Positions 10,832 through 20,180 are shown, counted from the stretch's first letter. The stretch is 64,000 nt of DNA from Defluviicoccus sp046348835 (GCA_046348835.1 JAXMDM010000004.1:620001-684000), one strand, 5' to 3'. The notes: generated by a model not told the origin, from the letters alone. Numbers and translations: made by a program.

Positions 10832-13744
10832 TCAGGCGATGACGCGGCGGAAGGGTTGCGGCAGGGATTCAACGCCGACCGTGAGGGCCTCTTCCACTAG
10901 GCGGCGCTGTTCCCTCTCATGGGTCTTGAACAGGCCGGTGGCCGGTGAGGCCGCCGCCTTGCGTCCGACATAGAAGGGTATGACCCTCGGTCGACGCTGC
11001 TCTTCGAGGATGTTGATCAGCCTCGGCAGCACGAATTGCCAAGCCGCGTTATTGGCGGGCTCCTCCTGACACCAGACGACCTCGGCGTTGGGGTACTTGG
11101 CGATCTGCTCGACCACCCGGATGCGCGGCCACGGATAAAGCTGTTCGACCCGGACCAGGGCCACATCGGTGATGCCCCGCTGCCGGCGCTCCTGGAGCAG
11201 GTCGTAGTAAACCTTGCCGCTACAGAAGACGATGCGGCGAACATCGGCATCGCTCACCAGCGCATCCACTTCGCCGAGGACGCGGCTGAACTTCGTTCCC
11301 GGCCCGAAGGCGCTCAGAGGCGAGACGGCTAGCTTATGACGAAGGAGCGATTTGGGAGAAAACACGATCAGGGGTTTGCGGAAATTGCGGCGGATCTGGC
11401 GACGCAGGGCATGAAAGTAATTTGCCGGGGTCGTACAGTTGACCACCTGTATATTGTCCTCGGCGCACAGTTGCAGGTAGCGCTCGATGCGGGCGGAGGA
11501 ATGCTCAGGTCCCTGTCCCTCGAACCCATGCGGCAGCAGCATGACCAGACCGCACAGGCGCAGCCACTTCGACTCGCCCGAAGCGATGAACTGGTCGATG
11601 ATGACCTGGGCCCCGTTGGCAAAGTCGCCAAACTGGGCTTCCCAGAGGACCAAAGCGTCGGGTTCCACCAGCGAGAAGCCGTATTCGAAGCCGAGGACCG
11701 AGGCTTCCGAGAGCGGGCTGTCGACGACTTCGAAGGAGCCCTGACCGTCGGAGATGTTGTTGAGGGGGATGTAGCGGGCCTCGGTCACCTGGTCGACCAG
11801 CACCGCGTGCCGGTGCGAAAATGTTCCGCGGCCGGAGTCCTGTCCCGACAAGCGGACGGTGACCCCCTCCGCCAAGAGCGTTCCGAAGGCCAGGGCCTCG
11901 CCCACCGCCCAGTCGAGATTCTCGCCGGTCTCGATCATCTCCCGTCGACCGTCGAGGACGCGAAGAAGCTTGCGATGGACATTGAAGCCTTCCGGGTAGC
12001 GGGTAAGGGCTTCGCCCACTTGGTGCAACAGCGTCGCCGAGGCGGCTGTCTCGTCGTCGCGCAGTTCCTCTTCGCCCATCAGGGTCTTGAGGCCGGCCCA
12101 GCGCCCCTGTAGCCAATCCGCCTTGTTGGGCTTGTAGGCACCGGCGGTCTCATAGGCGTCCTGCAGACGGGTACGTACCACGCTCCCCATCTCGTCGGCG
12201 GCCTCTGTGGTGACAACACCGGCGTCGACGAGGGTTTGGGCATAGATCGCCCGGGCGGTGGGATGACGGCCAATGGTCTTGTACATGGCCGGTTGGGTGA
12301 AGGAGGGCTCGTCCGCTTCGTTGTGGCCAAAACGGCGATAACAGAACATGTCGATGACGACGTCCCGTTTGAACTCCTGGCGGAACTCGGTGGCGATACG
12401 GGCCGCATGAACCACCGCTTCGGGATCATCACCGTTGACGTGAAAGATCGGCGCCTGGACCATCTTGCCCACGTCGGAGGGATAAGGCGACGAGCGCGAA
12501 TAGGACGGGCTGGTGGTGAAGCCGATCTGATTGTTGATGCAGAAGTGTATGGTGCCGCCGGTCAGGTAGCCCTTGAGCTCCGATAGGCCGAACACTTCGG
12601 CGACCAGCCCCTGGCCGGCCATCGCCGCATCCCCGTGGATGAGCACGCCCATGACCTGCCGGCGATCCGTATCGCCGCGCTGGTTCTGCTTGGCGCGAAC
12701 CTTGCCGATGACGACCGGATCGACCGCTTCCAGGTGGGAGGGGTTGGCGGTCAGCGACAAGTGAATCTCGTCGCCGTCGAAGTTGCGGTCGGCCGATGTT
12801 CCCAGATGATACTTGACGTCGCCCGATCCCTGCACCTCGTCCGGATGCGCCGCGTGGCCCTGAAACTCGGAAAAGATGGCGACGTACGGCTTCATCATGA
12901 TGTTGGCGAGCACGTTCAGCCGGCCGCGGTGGGCCATGCCCAGCACCACTTCCTTGAGCCCAAGCTGGCTGCCCCGCTTCAGGATCTGTTCCAGGGCGGG
13001 AATGGTGGATTCGCCGCCATCCAGGCCGAACCGCTTGGTGCCGGTGAACTTGACGTTGAGAAACCTCTCGAACTCTTCGGCCTCGATGAGGCGCTCGAGG
13101 ATGGTCAGCCTGCCCTTCGGGGTGAAGTCGGTATGATTGCGGATGCCTTCGATCCGCTGCTGGATCCACGCCTTCTCGTCCGGGTGCTGGATATGCATGA
13201 ACTCGACGCCGATGGTGCCGCAGTAGGTCTCACGGAGGATCTCCATGATCTGCCGCATCGACGCGGTTTCGAGGCCGAGCACGTTGTCGAGGAAGATCGG
13301 GCGGTCCATGTCGGCCTCGGAGAAGCCGTAGGACCTGGGATCCAGCTCGGGGTGGTAACGCACCGTCTCCAGCGCCAACGGATCCAGGCGGGCCATAAGG
13401 TGGCCGCGGACGCGGAACACCCGGATCAGCATCAGCGCACGAACGGAATCGATGATCGCCGCTCGAACCTCATCGGCGGTGAATCCGGCGGCAGCGAGCC
13501 GGCTTTTCAGCGTCGGCGCCGGCTGCGCTCCGTCTCCGTTGCTGCCGAGCGCGGGCACGTGCGGAGCCCAACTCGCCCCGCGCGCATTGTCGCGGACGCT
13601 TCCCGCTTCGTCGGCGAGCTCGGCAAAAAAAGAAGCCCAGCTCGGATCAACCGAGCCGGGATCTTCGACAAAGCGGACGTAGAGGTCCGCGATATAGGGC
13701 GCGTTGGCGCCGGTGATTAGGCTGTCCAGATCGATACTTGTCAT
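10832..13744 (-). CDS. sucA: 2-oxoglutarate dehydrogenase E1
   Basis: This thiamine-diphosphate-dependent E1 decarboxylates 2-oxoglutarate and passes the succinyl group to lipoyl-E2. The 970-residue length is normal for the family. Visible signatures are the N-terminal E2-binding segment (residues 1-50), LNVKFTGTKRFGLDGGES, VLGMAHRGRLNVLAN, and the ThDP/Mg region HGDAAMAGQG followed about 30 residues later by NNQIGFTT. The C-terminal transketolase-like part has GQDSGRGTFSHRHAV and LLPHGFEGQGPEHSS. It lies in the order sucD-sucA-sucB-lpd; a perfect 9-bp hairpin sits in the 55-nt gap upstream, just before the GGGGA Shine-Dalgarno sequence. Confidence 0.98.
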   Translation of the reverse strand: MTSIDLDSLITGANAPYIADLYVRFVEDPGSVDPSWASFFAELADEAGSVRDNARGASWAPHVPALGSNGDGAQPAPTLKSRLAAAGFTADEVRAAIIDSVRALMLIRVFRVRGHLMARLDPLALETVRYHPELDPRSYGFSEADMDRPIFLDNVLGLETASMRQIMEILRETYCGTIGVEFMHIQHPDEKAWIQQRIEGIRNHTDFTPKGRLTILERLIEAEEFERFLNVKFTGTKRFGLDGGESTIPALEQILKRGSQLGLKEVVLGMAHRGRLNVLANIMMKPYVAIFSEFQGHAAHPDEVQGSGDVKYHLGTSADRNFDGDEIHLSLTANPSHLEAVDPVVIGKVRAKQNQRGDTDRRQVMGVLIHGDAAMAGQGLVAEVFGLSELKGYLTGGTIHFCINNQIGFTTSPSYSRSSPYPSDVGKMVQAPIFHVNGDDPEAVVHAARIATEFRQEFKRDVVIDMFCYRRFGHNEADEPSFTQPAMYKTIGRHPTARAIYAQTLVDAGVVTTEAADEMGSVVRTRLQDAYETAGAYKPNKADWLQGRWAGLKTLMGEEELRDDETAASATLLHQVGEALTRYPEGFNVHRKLLRVLDGRREMIETGENLDWAVGEALAFGTLLAEGVTVRLSGQDSGRGTFSHRHAVLVDQVTEARYIPLNNISDGQGSFEVVDSPLSEASVLGFEYGFSLVEPDALVLWEAQFGDFANGAQVIIDQFIASGESKWLRLCGLVMLLPHGFEGQGPEHSSARIERYLQLCAEDNIQVVNCTTPANYFHALRRQIRRNFRKPLIVFSPKSLLRHKLAVSPLSAFGPGTKFSRVLGEVDALVSDADVRRIVFCSGKVYYDLLQERRQRGITDVALVRVEQLYPWPRIRVVEQIAKYPNAEVVWCQEEPANNAAWQFVLPRLINILEEQRRPRVIPFYVGRKAAASPATGLFKTHEREQRRLVEEALTVGVESLPQPFRRVIA

Positions 13745-13757
13745 TTCCCCGGTGAGC

Positions 13758-13780
13758 GGCGCGGCATTGACTGCCGCGCC
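13758..13780 (-). other. Intercistronic hairpin between sucD and sucA
   Basis: Arms GGCGCGGCA and TGCCGCGCC (13758-13766 and 13772-13780) form a perfect 9-bp stem with a 5-nt loop. On the transcribed strand no T-run follows; the sucA ribosome binding site comes next. It is more likely an mRNA stability or processing element than a terminator. Confidence 0.5.
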
Positions 13781-13799
13781 TTTCCTTCTCCTCGTTTGC

Positions 13800-14675
13800 T
13801 CAACTGCGCATCGCTGCGACCATGGTTTTGCCGATCGCGGCCGGTGATTCGGTGACGTGGCAACCAGCGCTACGCAAGGCTTCGATCTTATCCGCGGCCG
13901 TCCCCTTTCCGCCAGAGATTATGGCGCCCGCATGGCCCATCCTGCGTCCCGGGGGGGCCGTCAGGCCGGCAATGAAGGTCACCACCGGCTTCTTCGTCTT
14001 CGACTGCTTGATGAAGTCGGCCGCCTCTTCTTCGGCCGAGCCGCCGATCTCGCCGATCATGACGATACCCTCGGTCTTCGGATCGCCGACGAACCCCTCC
14101 AGGCAGTCGATAAAATTGGTCCCGTTGATGGGATCACCGCCGATGCCGACGCACGTCGTCTGTCCGAGACCGGTGACCGTTGTCTGCGCCACCGCCTCGT
14201 AGGTCAGGGTACCCGAGCGGGAGACGATGCCGATTTTGCCGGGGGTGTGGATGTGTCCCGGCATGATGCCGATCTTGCACTCACCCGGGGTGATGACGCC
14301 GGGGCAGTTGGGTCCCACCAGCCGGCTGTTGGAGGTGGCGAGAACCCGCTTCACCGCCAGCATGTCCATCACCGGAATACCTTCGGTGATGCAGACGATC
14401 AGCGGAATGCCGGCGTCGATCGCTTCGAGGATGGCGTCTGCGGCAAACGGCGGCGGAACGTAGATGGCGGTGGCATCGGCACCGGTCGCCTCGCGCGCCT
14501 CCGCCACCGTGTCGAACACGGGAAGGTCGAGATGGGTGGTGCCGCCCTTACCCGGCGTTACGCCGCCCACCATCTTGGTCCCGTAGGCGATCGCCTGCTC
14601 GGAATGGAAGGTTCCTTGCGCGCCGGTGAAGCCTTGGCAGATTACTTTCGTCTCGGAATTCACCAAGATGGACAT
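13800..14675 (-). CDS. sucD: Succinate-CoA ligase, alpha subunit
   Basis: This is the alpha subunit of succinyl-CoA synthetase, which makes ATP or GTP from succinyl-CoA in the TCA cycle. The 291 residues begin with the CoA-binding Rossmann domain (VICQGFTGAQGTFHSEQAI, GGVTPGKGGT). They end with the ligase domain carrying the phosphorylated histidine in GRRMGHAGAIISGGKGTA. GPNCPGVITPGECKIGIMP is a further family signature. The start codon abuts the sucC stop, so the two subunits are translationally coupled. Confidence 0.98.
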   Translation of the reverse strand: MSILVNSETKVICQGFTGAQGTFHSEQAIAYGTKMVGGVTPGKGGTTHLDLPVFDTVAEAREATGADATAIYVPPPFAADAILEAIDAGIPLIVCITEGIPVMDMLAVKRVLATSNSRLVGPNCPGVITPGECKIGIMPGHIHTPGKIGIVSRSGTLTYEAVAQTTVTGLGQTTCVGIGGDPINGTNFIDCLEGFVGDPKTEGIVMIGEIGGSAEEEAADFIKQSKTKKPVVTFIAGLTAPPGRRMGHAGAIISGGKGTAADKIEALRSAGCHVTESPAAIGKTMVAAMRS

Positions 14676-15845
14676 TTATGCGGCCTCCTTCACGGCCTTG
14701 ACGATCTTCTCGGCCGCATCGGCGAGGTCGTCCGCGGAAATGATCGGCAAGTTCGACTGACTGAGAATCTGCTTGCCGAGATCGACATTGGTTCCCTCGA
14801 GGCGCACCACCAGCGGTACGTTCAGGCTCACCTCGCGTGCCGCCGAAACGACGCCTTCGGCGATGACGTCGCAACGCATGATCCCGCCGAAGATGTTGAC
14901 GAGGATGCCTTCGACGTTGGGATCGCGCAGGATGATCTTGAACGCTTCGGTGACGCGGTCCTTGGTGGCGCCGCCGCCGACGTCGAGGAAGTTGGCCGGC
15001 GAACCGCCATAGAGCTTGATGATGTCCATGGTCGCCATGGCGAGGCCGGCCCCATTGACCATGCAGCCGATGTTGCCGTCGAGCTTGATGTAGTTGAGGT
15101 CATGCCGGGCCGCTTCCCGCTCCGCCGGGTCCTCTTCGTCCTCGTCGCGAAGCTCCTGCACATCCTTGTGACGGAACAGCGCGTTGTCGTCGAAGTTCAT
15201 CTTGGCATCGAGAGGAATAACGTCGCCTGCCCCGGTCACCACCAGCGGGTTGATCTCGACCAGAGAGGCATCGAGCTGCACGAATGCCTTATACAGGCCG
15301 AGCAGCAACTTGACGCACGCACCCACCTGCTTGCCTTCCAGGCCGAGGGCAAAGGCGACCTTACGCGCATGAAATGGCTGCATTCCGGTGGCGGGATCGA
15401 TCGCCACCTTGTAGATCTTTTCCGGCGTCTTCTCCGCGACCTCTTCGATATCCATTCCGCCTTCGGTCGATGCGATCACCGTGATGCGCGAGGTCGCGCG
15501 GTCGATCAGCATCGAGAGATAGAGCTCGCGCTTGATGTCACAGCCTTCTTCAATGTAGATGCGCTTGACTTCTTTACCCTGCGGCCCCGTCTGCTTGGTA
15601 ACGAGAGTCATACCCAGCATTTTTTCCGAGGTCGGCCAGACGTCTTCCAATGACTTGACGACTTTGACCCCGCCGCCCTTGCCGCGGCCGCCGGCATGGA
15701 TCTGCGCCTTCACCACCCAGACCGGGCCGCCCAGCTGCTTGGCCGCTTCGTGGGCTTCCGGGGCGGTATAGGCGACGTGACCGCGTGGTACCGCGACGCC
15801 AAATTTCGCCAGCAACTGCTTGGCTTGGTATTCGTGTATGTTCAT
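14676..15845 (-). CDS. sucC: Succinate-CoA ligase, beta subunit
   Basis: This is the beta subunit of succinyl-CoA synthetase, with an N-terminal ATP-grasp domain (MNIHEYQAKQLLAKFGVAVP; VVKAQIHAGGRGKGGGVKV) and a C-terminal CoA-ligase domain (FLDVGGGATKDRVTEAFKI; ILVNIFGGIMRCDVIAEG). It has 389 residues, the usual length. The frame is open upstream, but the ATG at 15845 is set by a perfect AGGAGG about 5 nt before it and by the family N-terminus. It lies between mdh and sucD on the same strand. Confidence 0.98.
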   Translation of the reverse strand: MNIHEYQAKQLLAKFGVAVPRGHVAYTAPEAHEAAKQLGGPVWVVKAQIHAGGRGKGGGVKVVKSLEDVWPTSEKMLGMTLVTKQTGPQGKEVKRIYIEEGCDIKRELYLSMLIDRATSRITVIASTEGGMDIEEVAEKTPEKIYKVAIDPATGMQPFHARKVAFALGLEGKQVGACVKLLLGLYKAFVQLDASLVEINPLVVTGAGDVIPLDAKMNFDDNALFRHKDVQELRDEDEEDPAEREAARHDLNYIKLDGNIGCMVNGAGLAMATMDIIKLYGGSPANFLDVGGGATKDRVTEAFKIILRDPNVEGILVNIFGGIMRCDVIAEGVVSAAREVSLNVPLVVRLEGTNVDLGKQILSQSNLPIISADDLADAAEKIVKAVKEAA

Positions 15846-15914
15846 GCGTCCCTCCTTTTTGGGTTGCGGCCACGCCGACGCTACCAACTCGCGTGCGCAA
15901 CCGAACGAAAACGA

Positions 15915-15943
15915 GCGCCGCGAAGAACCAGTACCCGCGGCGC
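15915..15943 (-). other. Intercistronic hairpin between mdh and sucC
   Basis: Arms GCGCCGCG (15915-15922) and CGCGGCGC (15936-15943) form a perfect 8-bp stem with a 13-nt loop. On the transcribed strand it is followed by TCGTTTTCGTT, so it could partly terminate or stabilise the mdh message before sucC. Confidence 0.4.
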
Positions 15944-15965
15944 AGCGCTCCCCTACGAGACCGGA

Positions 15966-16916
15966 TTACATCAGGCCTTTGGCAACGTCGACCAGGGTTT
16001 TTACGGCATTGACGGAGTGGTCAAACATCGCTTTTTCGTCGGCACCGAGCTCGATTTCGACGATCTTCTCGATACCTCCGGCGCCGATGATCGTCGGCAC
16101 CCCGACATAGAGCCCGTTCAGCCCGTACTGTCCGTCGCACCAGGCGGCGCACGGCATCAGGCGCTTCTTGTCCTTGAGATAACTTTCGGCCATGGCGATC
16201 GCCGACGTCGCCGGCGCATAGAAGGCCGAGCCGGTCTTCAGCAGCCCGACGATCTCTGCGCCCCCATCGCGGGTGCGCTGCACGATCTTGTCGAGGCGCT
16301 CCTGCGTCGTCCATCCCATCTTCACCAGATCGGGAAGGGGGATACCGGCGACGGTCGAGTAGCGCGCGAGCGGAACCATGGTGTCGCCATGACCGCCGAG
16401 AACAAACGCCGTTACATCCTGGGGCGAAACGTTGAATTCGTCGGCGAGGAAGTGGCGGAAGCGGGCGGAGTCCAGCACGCCGGCCATGCCGCAGACCATG
16501 TTGTGCGGCTGGCCGCTGTATTCGCGCAGCACCCAGACCATGACATCGAGCGGGTTGGTCACGCAGATCACGAAGCTATCGGGGCAGTTCGCCTTGATCC
16601 CTTCGCCGACCGCCTTCATCACCTTGGTGTTGATCCCGATCAGGTCATCCCGGCTCATGCCCGGCTTCCGCGGAACGCCGGCGGTAACAATGACCACGTC
16701 GGCGCCGGCGAGCTCGGAGTAATCGTTGGCACCTTTGAGGCCAACCGTCAGGCCCTCGACTGGAACCGACTGGGCCAGATCGAGGGCCTTTCCTTGTGGA
16801 ATGCCTTCGACGATATCGAACAGCACCACGTCGCCGAGTTCCTTCAAGGCAACGAGATGGGCAAGCGTGCCGCCGATATTACCTGCGCCGACAAGCGCAA
16901 CCTTTTTGCGTGCCAT
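15966..16916 (-). CDS. mdh: Malate dehydrogenase (NAD)
   Basis: This enzyme oxidises malate to oxaloacetate with NAD+ in the TCA cycle. The 316-residue protein belongs to the LDH-like MDH group used by alphaproteobacteria. It has the NAD-binding GAGNIGGTLAHL at residues 10-21, an acidic residue at the end of the second strand (LFDIVEG), the substrate-binding loop GVPRKPGMSRDDL with the two arginines, and the catalytic histidine in LGGHGDTMVPL. It is the first gene of mdh-sucCDAB-lpd and is separated from zapE upstream by about 180 nt, so an operon promoter probably lies there. Confidence 0.97.
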   Translation of the reverse strand: MARKKVALVGAGNIGGTLAHLVALKELGDVVLFDIVEGIPQGKALDLAQSVPVEGLTVGLKGANDYSELAGADVVIVTAGVPRKPGMSRDDLIGINTKVMKAVGEGIKANCPDSFVICVTNPLDVMVWVLREYSGQPHNMVCGMAGVLDSARFRHFLADEFNVSPQDVTAFVLGGHGDTMVPLARYSTVAGIPLPDLVKMGWTTQERLDKIVQRTRDGGAEIVGLLKTGSAFYAPATSAIAMAESYLKDKKRLMPCAAWCDGQYGLNGLYVGVPTIIGAGGIEKIVEIELGADEKAMFDHSVNAVKTLVDVAKGLM

Positions 16917-17093
16917 GGACCACCCTTCGAGAAAAGATATGCGGCCTGAAAGCCCGGTGAGGGGGCATGCCGCTATTTAGATTATCCGGTTCTAGTAACG
17001 CGATTTGCCGAAACGGGCAAGCGCGCCTGCCGTTCGAAGACGCGCTTTCCCAAACCTCGGCGGTGGGAGGAGCCGCGACCACTTGGACGCGGG

Positions 17094-18248
17094 TCAGGAG
17101 AGATGTTGGGTGCCAAGATAGCTTTCGCTTTGCATCTCGAACAGGCGGGAAACGGTACGCTCGAACTCGAATGCGCCGTCGCCCGCCGGGTAGAGCGTCT
17201 CGGGCGGGCTTTCCGCCGAACAGATCAGCTTGACCCGGTGCTCGTAGAGGGCATCGACAAGGGTGACGAAGCGTTTGGCCTCATTGCGCCTCTCGCGGCT
17301 GAGCTGGGGGATTTCGGAGAGGAGGAGGACGTCGAAACGGCCGGCGATAGCCAGGTAATCGGCGGGACCGAGCGGCGCCTCGCACAGGTCGCGAAAGCTG
17401 GAGAAGGCGATATCATCGGCCGCCATGGCGATCTTCAGCGAACGGCCGTTCACAAGCAGCGTCTCCGGACCCACATCCGCGCCGTGAGTCAAGCGGGTGA
17501 AGTAATCGCGCAGCCGGTTTTCGGCGGTGGGGCCGGCCGGAGTCAGGTAGACGTCGATGGCACGGATCGTCTCCAGCCGGTAGTCGGTGGGAGAATTCAG
17601 GTGCAGCACATCGAGACGCTTTTCCATCAGCGCAATGAACGGCAGGAAGTTCTCCCGTTGCAGCCCGTCCTTGTAGAGGTCGCGGGGAGGGCGGTTGGAG
17701 GTGGCGACGATGACGATCCCTCGATCCAACAAGGCTTCGAAGAGGCGGCCGAGGATCATCGCATCGGCGATGTCCAGAACCTGAAACTCGTCGAAGCAGA
17801 GGAGCAGCGCGTCTTTAGCCACATGTCCGGCGACGTGGGCGATCAGATCGTCGCCGCGCGTCTGCCCCTTCACCGGCGCCTTCCCCTTCTGGGCTGCCCC
17901 GGCTCCCCGCCCAAGTGTCTGCCGTATGCCGTGGACTTCCTGCATGAAGGCATGGAAATGGACGCGACGTTTGCGGGTGACGGGTGCGCAGCGAAAGAAG
18001 ATGTCCATCAGCATCGATTTGCCGCGACCGACGCCGCCGTAGATGTAGAGCCCCTGCGGCGGTTCGGCGCGGCGGCGTGCCAACCCAAACCGCTCCTTCC
18101 ATCCGGTCGGACCGGTCTGCGGCTGATAGCCTTTCAGCGCCAGGTGCAAGCTTTCCAGCTTCTCCGCCGCCAGCTCCTGCGCCGGGTCGGGTCGGATTTC
18201 GTTGGACTGCAGGCGAGCCCGGTAATGGCTTAACGGACCGTCGGGCAT
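17094..18248 (-). CDS. zapE: Cell division ATPase ZapE (AFG1-like)
   Basis: This AFG1/ZapE-family AAA+ ATPase is associated with the Z-ring in bacteria and with mitochondrial protein quality control in eukaryotes. From the ATG at 18248 it has 384 residues: Walker A GGVGRGKSM near 71-79, Walker B LLCFDEFQV near 150, and sensor-like VATSNRPPRDLYKDGLQR, all diagnostic of the family. The longer frame from 18287 adds 13 residues without homology. It stands directly upstream of mdh, a neighbourhood common in alphaproteobacteria. Confidence 0.93.
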   Translation of the reverse strand: MPDGPLSHYRARLQSNEIRPDPAQELAAEKLESLHLALKGYQPQTGPTGWKERFGLARRRAEPPQGLYIYGGVGRGKSMLMDIFFRCAPVTRKRRVHFHAFMQEVHGIRQTLGRGAGAAQKGKAPVKGQTRGDDLIAHVAGHVAKDALLLCFDEFQVLDIADAMILGRLFEALLDRGIVIVATSNRPPRDLYKDGLQRENFLPFIALMEKRLDVLHLNSPTDYRLETIRAIDVYLTPAGPTAENRLRDYFTRLTHGADVGPETLLVNGRSLKIAMAADDIAFSSFRDLCEAPLGPADYLAIAGRFDVLLLSEIPQLSRERRNEAKRFVTLVDALYEHRVKLICSAESPPETLYPAGDGAFEFERTVSRLFEMQSESYLGTQHLS

Positions 18249-18344
18249 GACATCGGTGCCGCCGCTTGAGTGTGCGTTTGCGAACAACGGTACGAGGGTC
18301 GGCGGGGCTTGTAAAGGCGGCTCGCGACCGGCATCAGCGCGGAG

Positions 18345-19175
18345 ATGATGGTTCAGTTTGTTGTCGCCAATGAGGGGATGGTTCGCCTAGCCGCCTTCGC
18401 CCTGCTCCTCGCCCTGTTCCTTGTCTATCAGGGCTGGAGGCCGTTCCGGCCGGGGATCCTGAGCCGCCGGCGCGGTATCGCCAACTTCGGTCTGGCGGCC
18501 GTCGATACGGTGGTGCTGCGGGTATTGTTTCCGGCGGCGGGCGTCGGTGCGGCGTTTCTCGCCACGGAGCACAAAGCGGGTCTTTTCAATGCGCTGGATT
18601 TGCCGGCCTGGTTCGCTGTCGGCGCTTCCGTGGTCGCCCACGATCTAGCCGTCTACATCCAGCACTGGCTGACCCACCGCGTCCCGATCCTTTGGCGGCT
18701 GCATCGGGTTCATCATTCGGACATCGCCCTCGACGTGACGACGGCTCTCCGCTTTCACCCGGCCGAGATCGTGCTGTCCCTGCTCATCAAGATCGTGGTG
18801 ATCCTCGCTCTTGGTGCGCCGGCGGTGGCGGTCGTTCTGTTCGAGATCCTGCTCAACGGCGCCGCCATGTTCAATCATACCAACGTCCGGCTGCCGGCCG
18901 GGCTGGAGCGACCGCTGAGGAGGGTGATCGTGACTCCCGACATGCACCGGGTGCATCATTCGGTGCATCGGGACGAGACCGATTCCAACTACGGCTTTTG
19001 CCTGTCCGTGTGGGACCGGCTGTTCGGCACCTACCGGGATCAGCCCCGGGACGGCCACCGCGACATGGTCATCGGGCTTGAAGACTTCCGCAACGATCAG
19101 AGCCAACGGCTCGACAGGCTCCTGTTGCAGCCATTGGCGAACCCACCCCGCGGTTCGACAAAAGACCTCCGATAA
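18345..19175 (+). CDS. Sterol desaturase / fatty acid hydroxylase family membrane protein
   Basis: This integral membrane di-iron oxygenase of 276 residues has about four hydrophobic segments. The histidine clusters expected for the family are visible: HDLAVYIQHWLTH, then LHRVHHSD, then FHPAE, then FNHTN, and finally MHRVHHSVHRDETDSNYG. These bind two irons and activate oxygen for C-H hydroxylation or desaturation of lipids. The substrate is unknown; hopanoid, carotenoid or ornithine-lipid modification are all possible. It is divergent from zapE and is followed by a strong terminator. Confidence 0.88.
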   Translation: MMVQFVVANEGMVRLAAFALLLALFLVYQGWRPFRPGILSRRRGIANFGLAAVDTVVLRVLFPAAGVGAAFLATEHKAGLFNALDLPAWFAVGASVVAHDLAVYIQHWLTHRVPILWRLHRVHHSDIALDVTTALRFHPAEIVLSLLIKIVVILALGAPAVAVVLFEILLNGAAMFNHTNVRLPAGLERPLRRVIVTPDMHRVHHSVHRDETDSNYGFCLSVWDRLFGTYRDQPRDGHRDMVIGLEDFRNDQSQRLDRLLLQPLANPPRGSTKDLR

Positions 19176-19180
19176 CAAAA

Positions 19181-19203
19181 AAGCCCCGGAAAACCGGGGC
19201 TTT
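19181..19203. terminator. Bidirectional intrinsic terminator
   Basis: AAGCCCCGG and CCGGGGCTT (19181-19189 and 19194-19202) form a 9-bp stem with an AAAA loop. A-rich sequence precedes it and T residues follow, so it can serve the desaturase-like gene on the plus strand and cspA on the minus strand. Confidence 0.85.
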
Positions 19204-19248
19204 CGGAGGCTTCACCCGGGACCGGGCCCTCGCCCGATCATCCGCCGG

Positions 19249-19452
19249 CTAGGCCGTCTTAAGATTAGTGGCGGCGCTGCGGCCGCGCTCGGTCGCGATG
19301 TCGTATGTGACTCGCTGGCCCTCGACCAGAGTACGTAGGCCCGCGCGCTCGACGGCGCTGATGTGAACGAAGACGTCACGCGAGCCGTCGGAGGGCTGGA
19401 TAAAGCCGTAGCCCTTCGTCGAGTTGAACCATTTCACAGTTCCAGTGGCCAT
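19249..19452 (-). CDS. Cold-shock domain protein
   Basis: This 67-residue single-domain RNA chaperone of the CspA family binds single-stranded nucleic acid. It begins MATGTVKWFNSTKGYGFIQP and contains RNP1 (KGYGFIQP) and RNP2 (VFVHISAV). The ATG at 19452 has AAGGAG upstream; the longer open frame to 19572 is the untranslated leader. A leader of up to about 270 nt before marR leaves room for a cold-sensing 5' UTR, as in other csp genes, but I cannot demonstrate a structure. Confidence 0.95.
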   Translation of the reverse strand: MATGTVKWFNSTKGYGFIQPSDGSRDVFVHISAVERAGLRTLVEGQRVTYDIATERGRSAATNLKTA

Positions 19453-19721
19453 ACTGGTCTCCTTGGCAGCATCGTCATAGGGACTTCGCCGCGCGGCACG
19501 ACCGCACGGCAACGCAACAACCTGGTTTTGGGGTAGAACCTTGAATCCGAGCCGGGCACGGCATGCAGCCAAGTCTTGGCCAAAACGGGGATTGCAGGTT
19601 GAGAAGACACGAAGGCAGCGTCCGGGTCAACCGAAATCACATCGCAAAGGGGGTACCGCCGACGCGGCTTCGGCGGCGAACGGAGATGGACTCGCCCGAT
19701 AAACGGGTATATACACGGAAA

Positions 19722-19731
19722 TGTCATGACA
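19722..19731. promoter_or_regulatory. Palindrome over the marR start codon
   Basis: TGTCATGACA is a perfect 10-bp palindrome that overlaps the ATG at 19726. TATATA at 19708-19713 could be the -10, giving a leader of only a few nucleotides. Together these suggest MarR autoregulation, which is an inference. Confidence 0.35.
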
Positions 19732-20175
19732 CGCGATCCTGCCGGAACCAATTCACCTTGCGTCTGCGCGCGGGTGCGCCGCGCCGCCCGAGCGATGACC
19801 CAGCTCTATGATGCGGCACTGGCGCCGGCGGGCCTGACGGTCGCCCAATTCTCGCTCCTGCAGAACCTCCGGCGGCTGGCCGAGCCCCATATCGCCGCGT
19901 TGGCGGAAGCCACCGGCCTCGATCGCAGCACCCTCGGCCGCAACCTGCGCCTGCTGGAAATGGCGGGTCTCGTTCGCCTTGATCCGGGTGGCGATCGGCG
20001 GATGCGGCTGGTCTCCGTTACCGCCCAAGGAGAGCGGACCGTGGCCGAGGCGATGCCTCTCTGGCGCCGGGTCCAGGCCGACGTGATCGGCCGGCTAGGG
20101 GAGGAGCGGCGAAATCAGCTTTACGCGTTGCTCGTCGAACTGGAACGCGCCCAACAACCCCCGACGGGAGCTTAG
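19726..20175 (+). CDS. MarR-family transcriptional regulator
   Basis: This winged-helix repressor of 149 residues is dimeric by family. Family features are AAGLTVAQFSLL-like entry into the DNA-binding domain (APAGLTVAQFSLLQNLRR), the recognition helix LAEATGLDRSTLGRNLRLLE and the wing DPGGDRRMRLVSVT. An N-terminal pair of cysteines (SPCVCARVRRAARAMTQ) is unusual for generic MarR and may sense oxidants or electrophiles. It lies 5 nt upstream of an MFS gene, the classical repressor-exporter arrangement, so it probably controls that transporter and itself. Confidence 0.85.
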   Translation: MTRDPAGTNSPCVCARVRRAARAMTQLYDAALAPAGLTVAQFSLLQNLRRLAEPHIAALAEATGLDRSTLGRNLRLLEMAGLVRLDPGGDRRMRLVSVTAQGERTVAEAMPLWRRVQADVIGRLGEERRNQLYALLVELERAQQPPTGA

Positions 20176-20180
20176 CCCCA

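Noticed and set aside
12635..13720. Long plus-strand open frame (361 codons) antisense to sucA, and similar frames at 8331-9386 and 13857-15653
   Set aside because: These lie entirely opposite well-conserved TCA genes. The translations are rich in Arg, Gly, His and Asp with no domain pattern, as expected for antisense frames in high-GC coding DNA.
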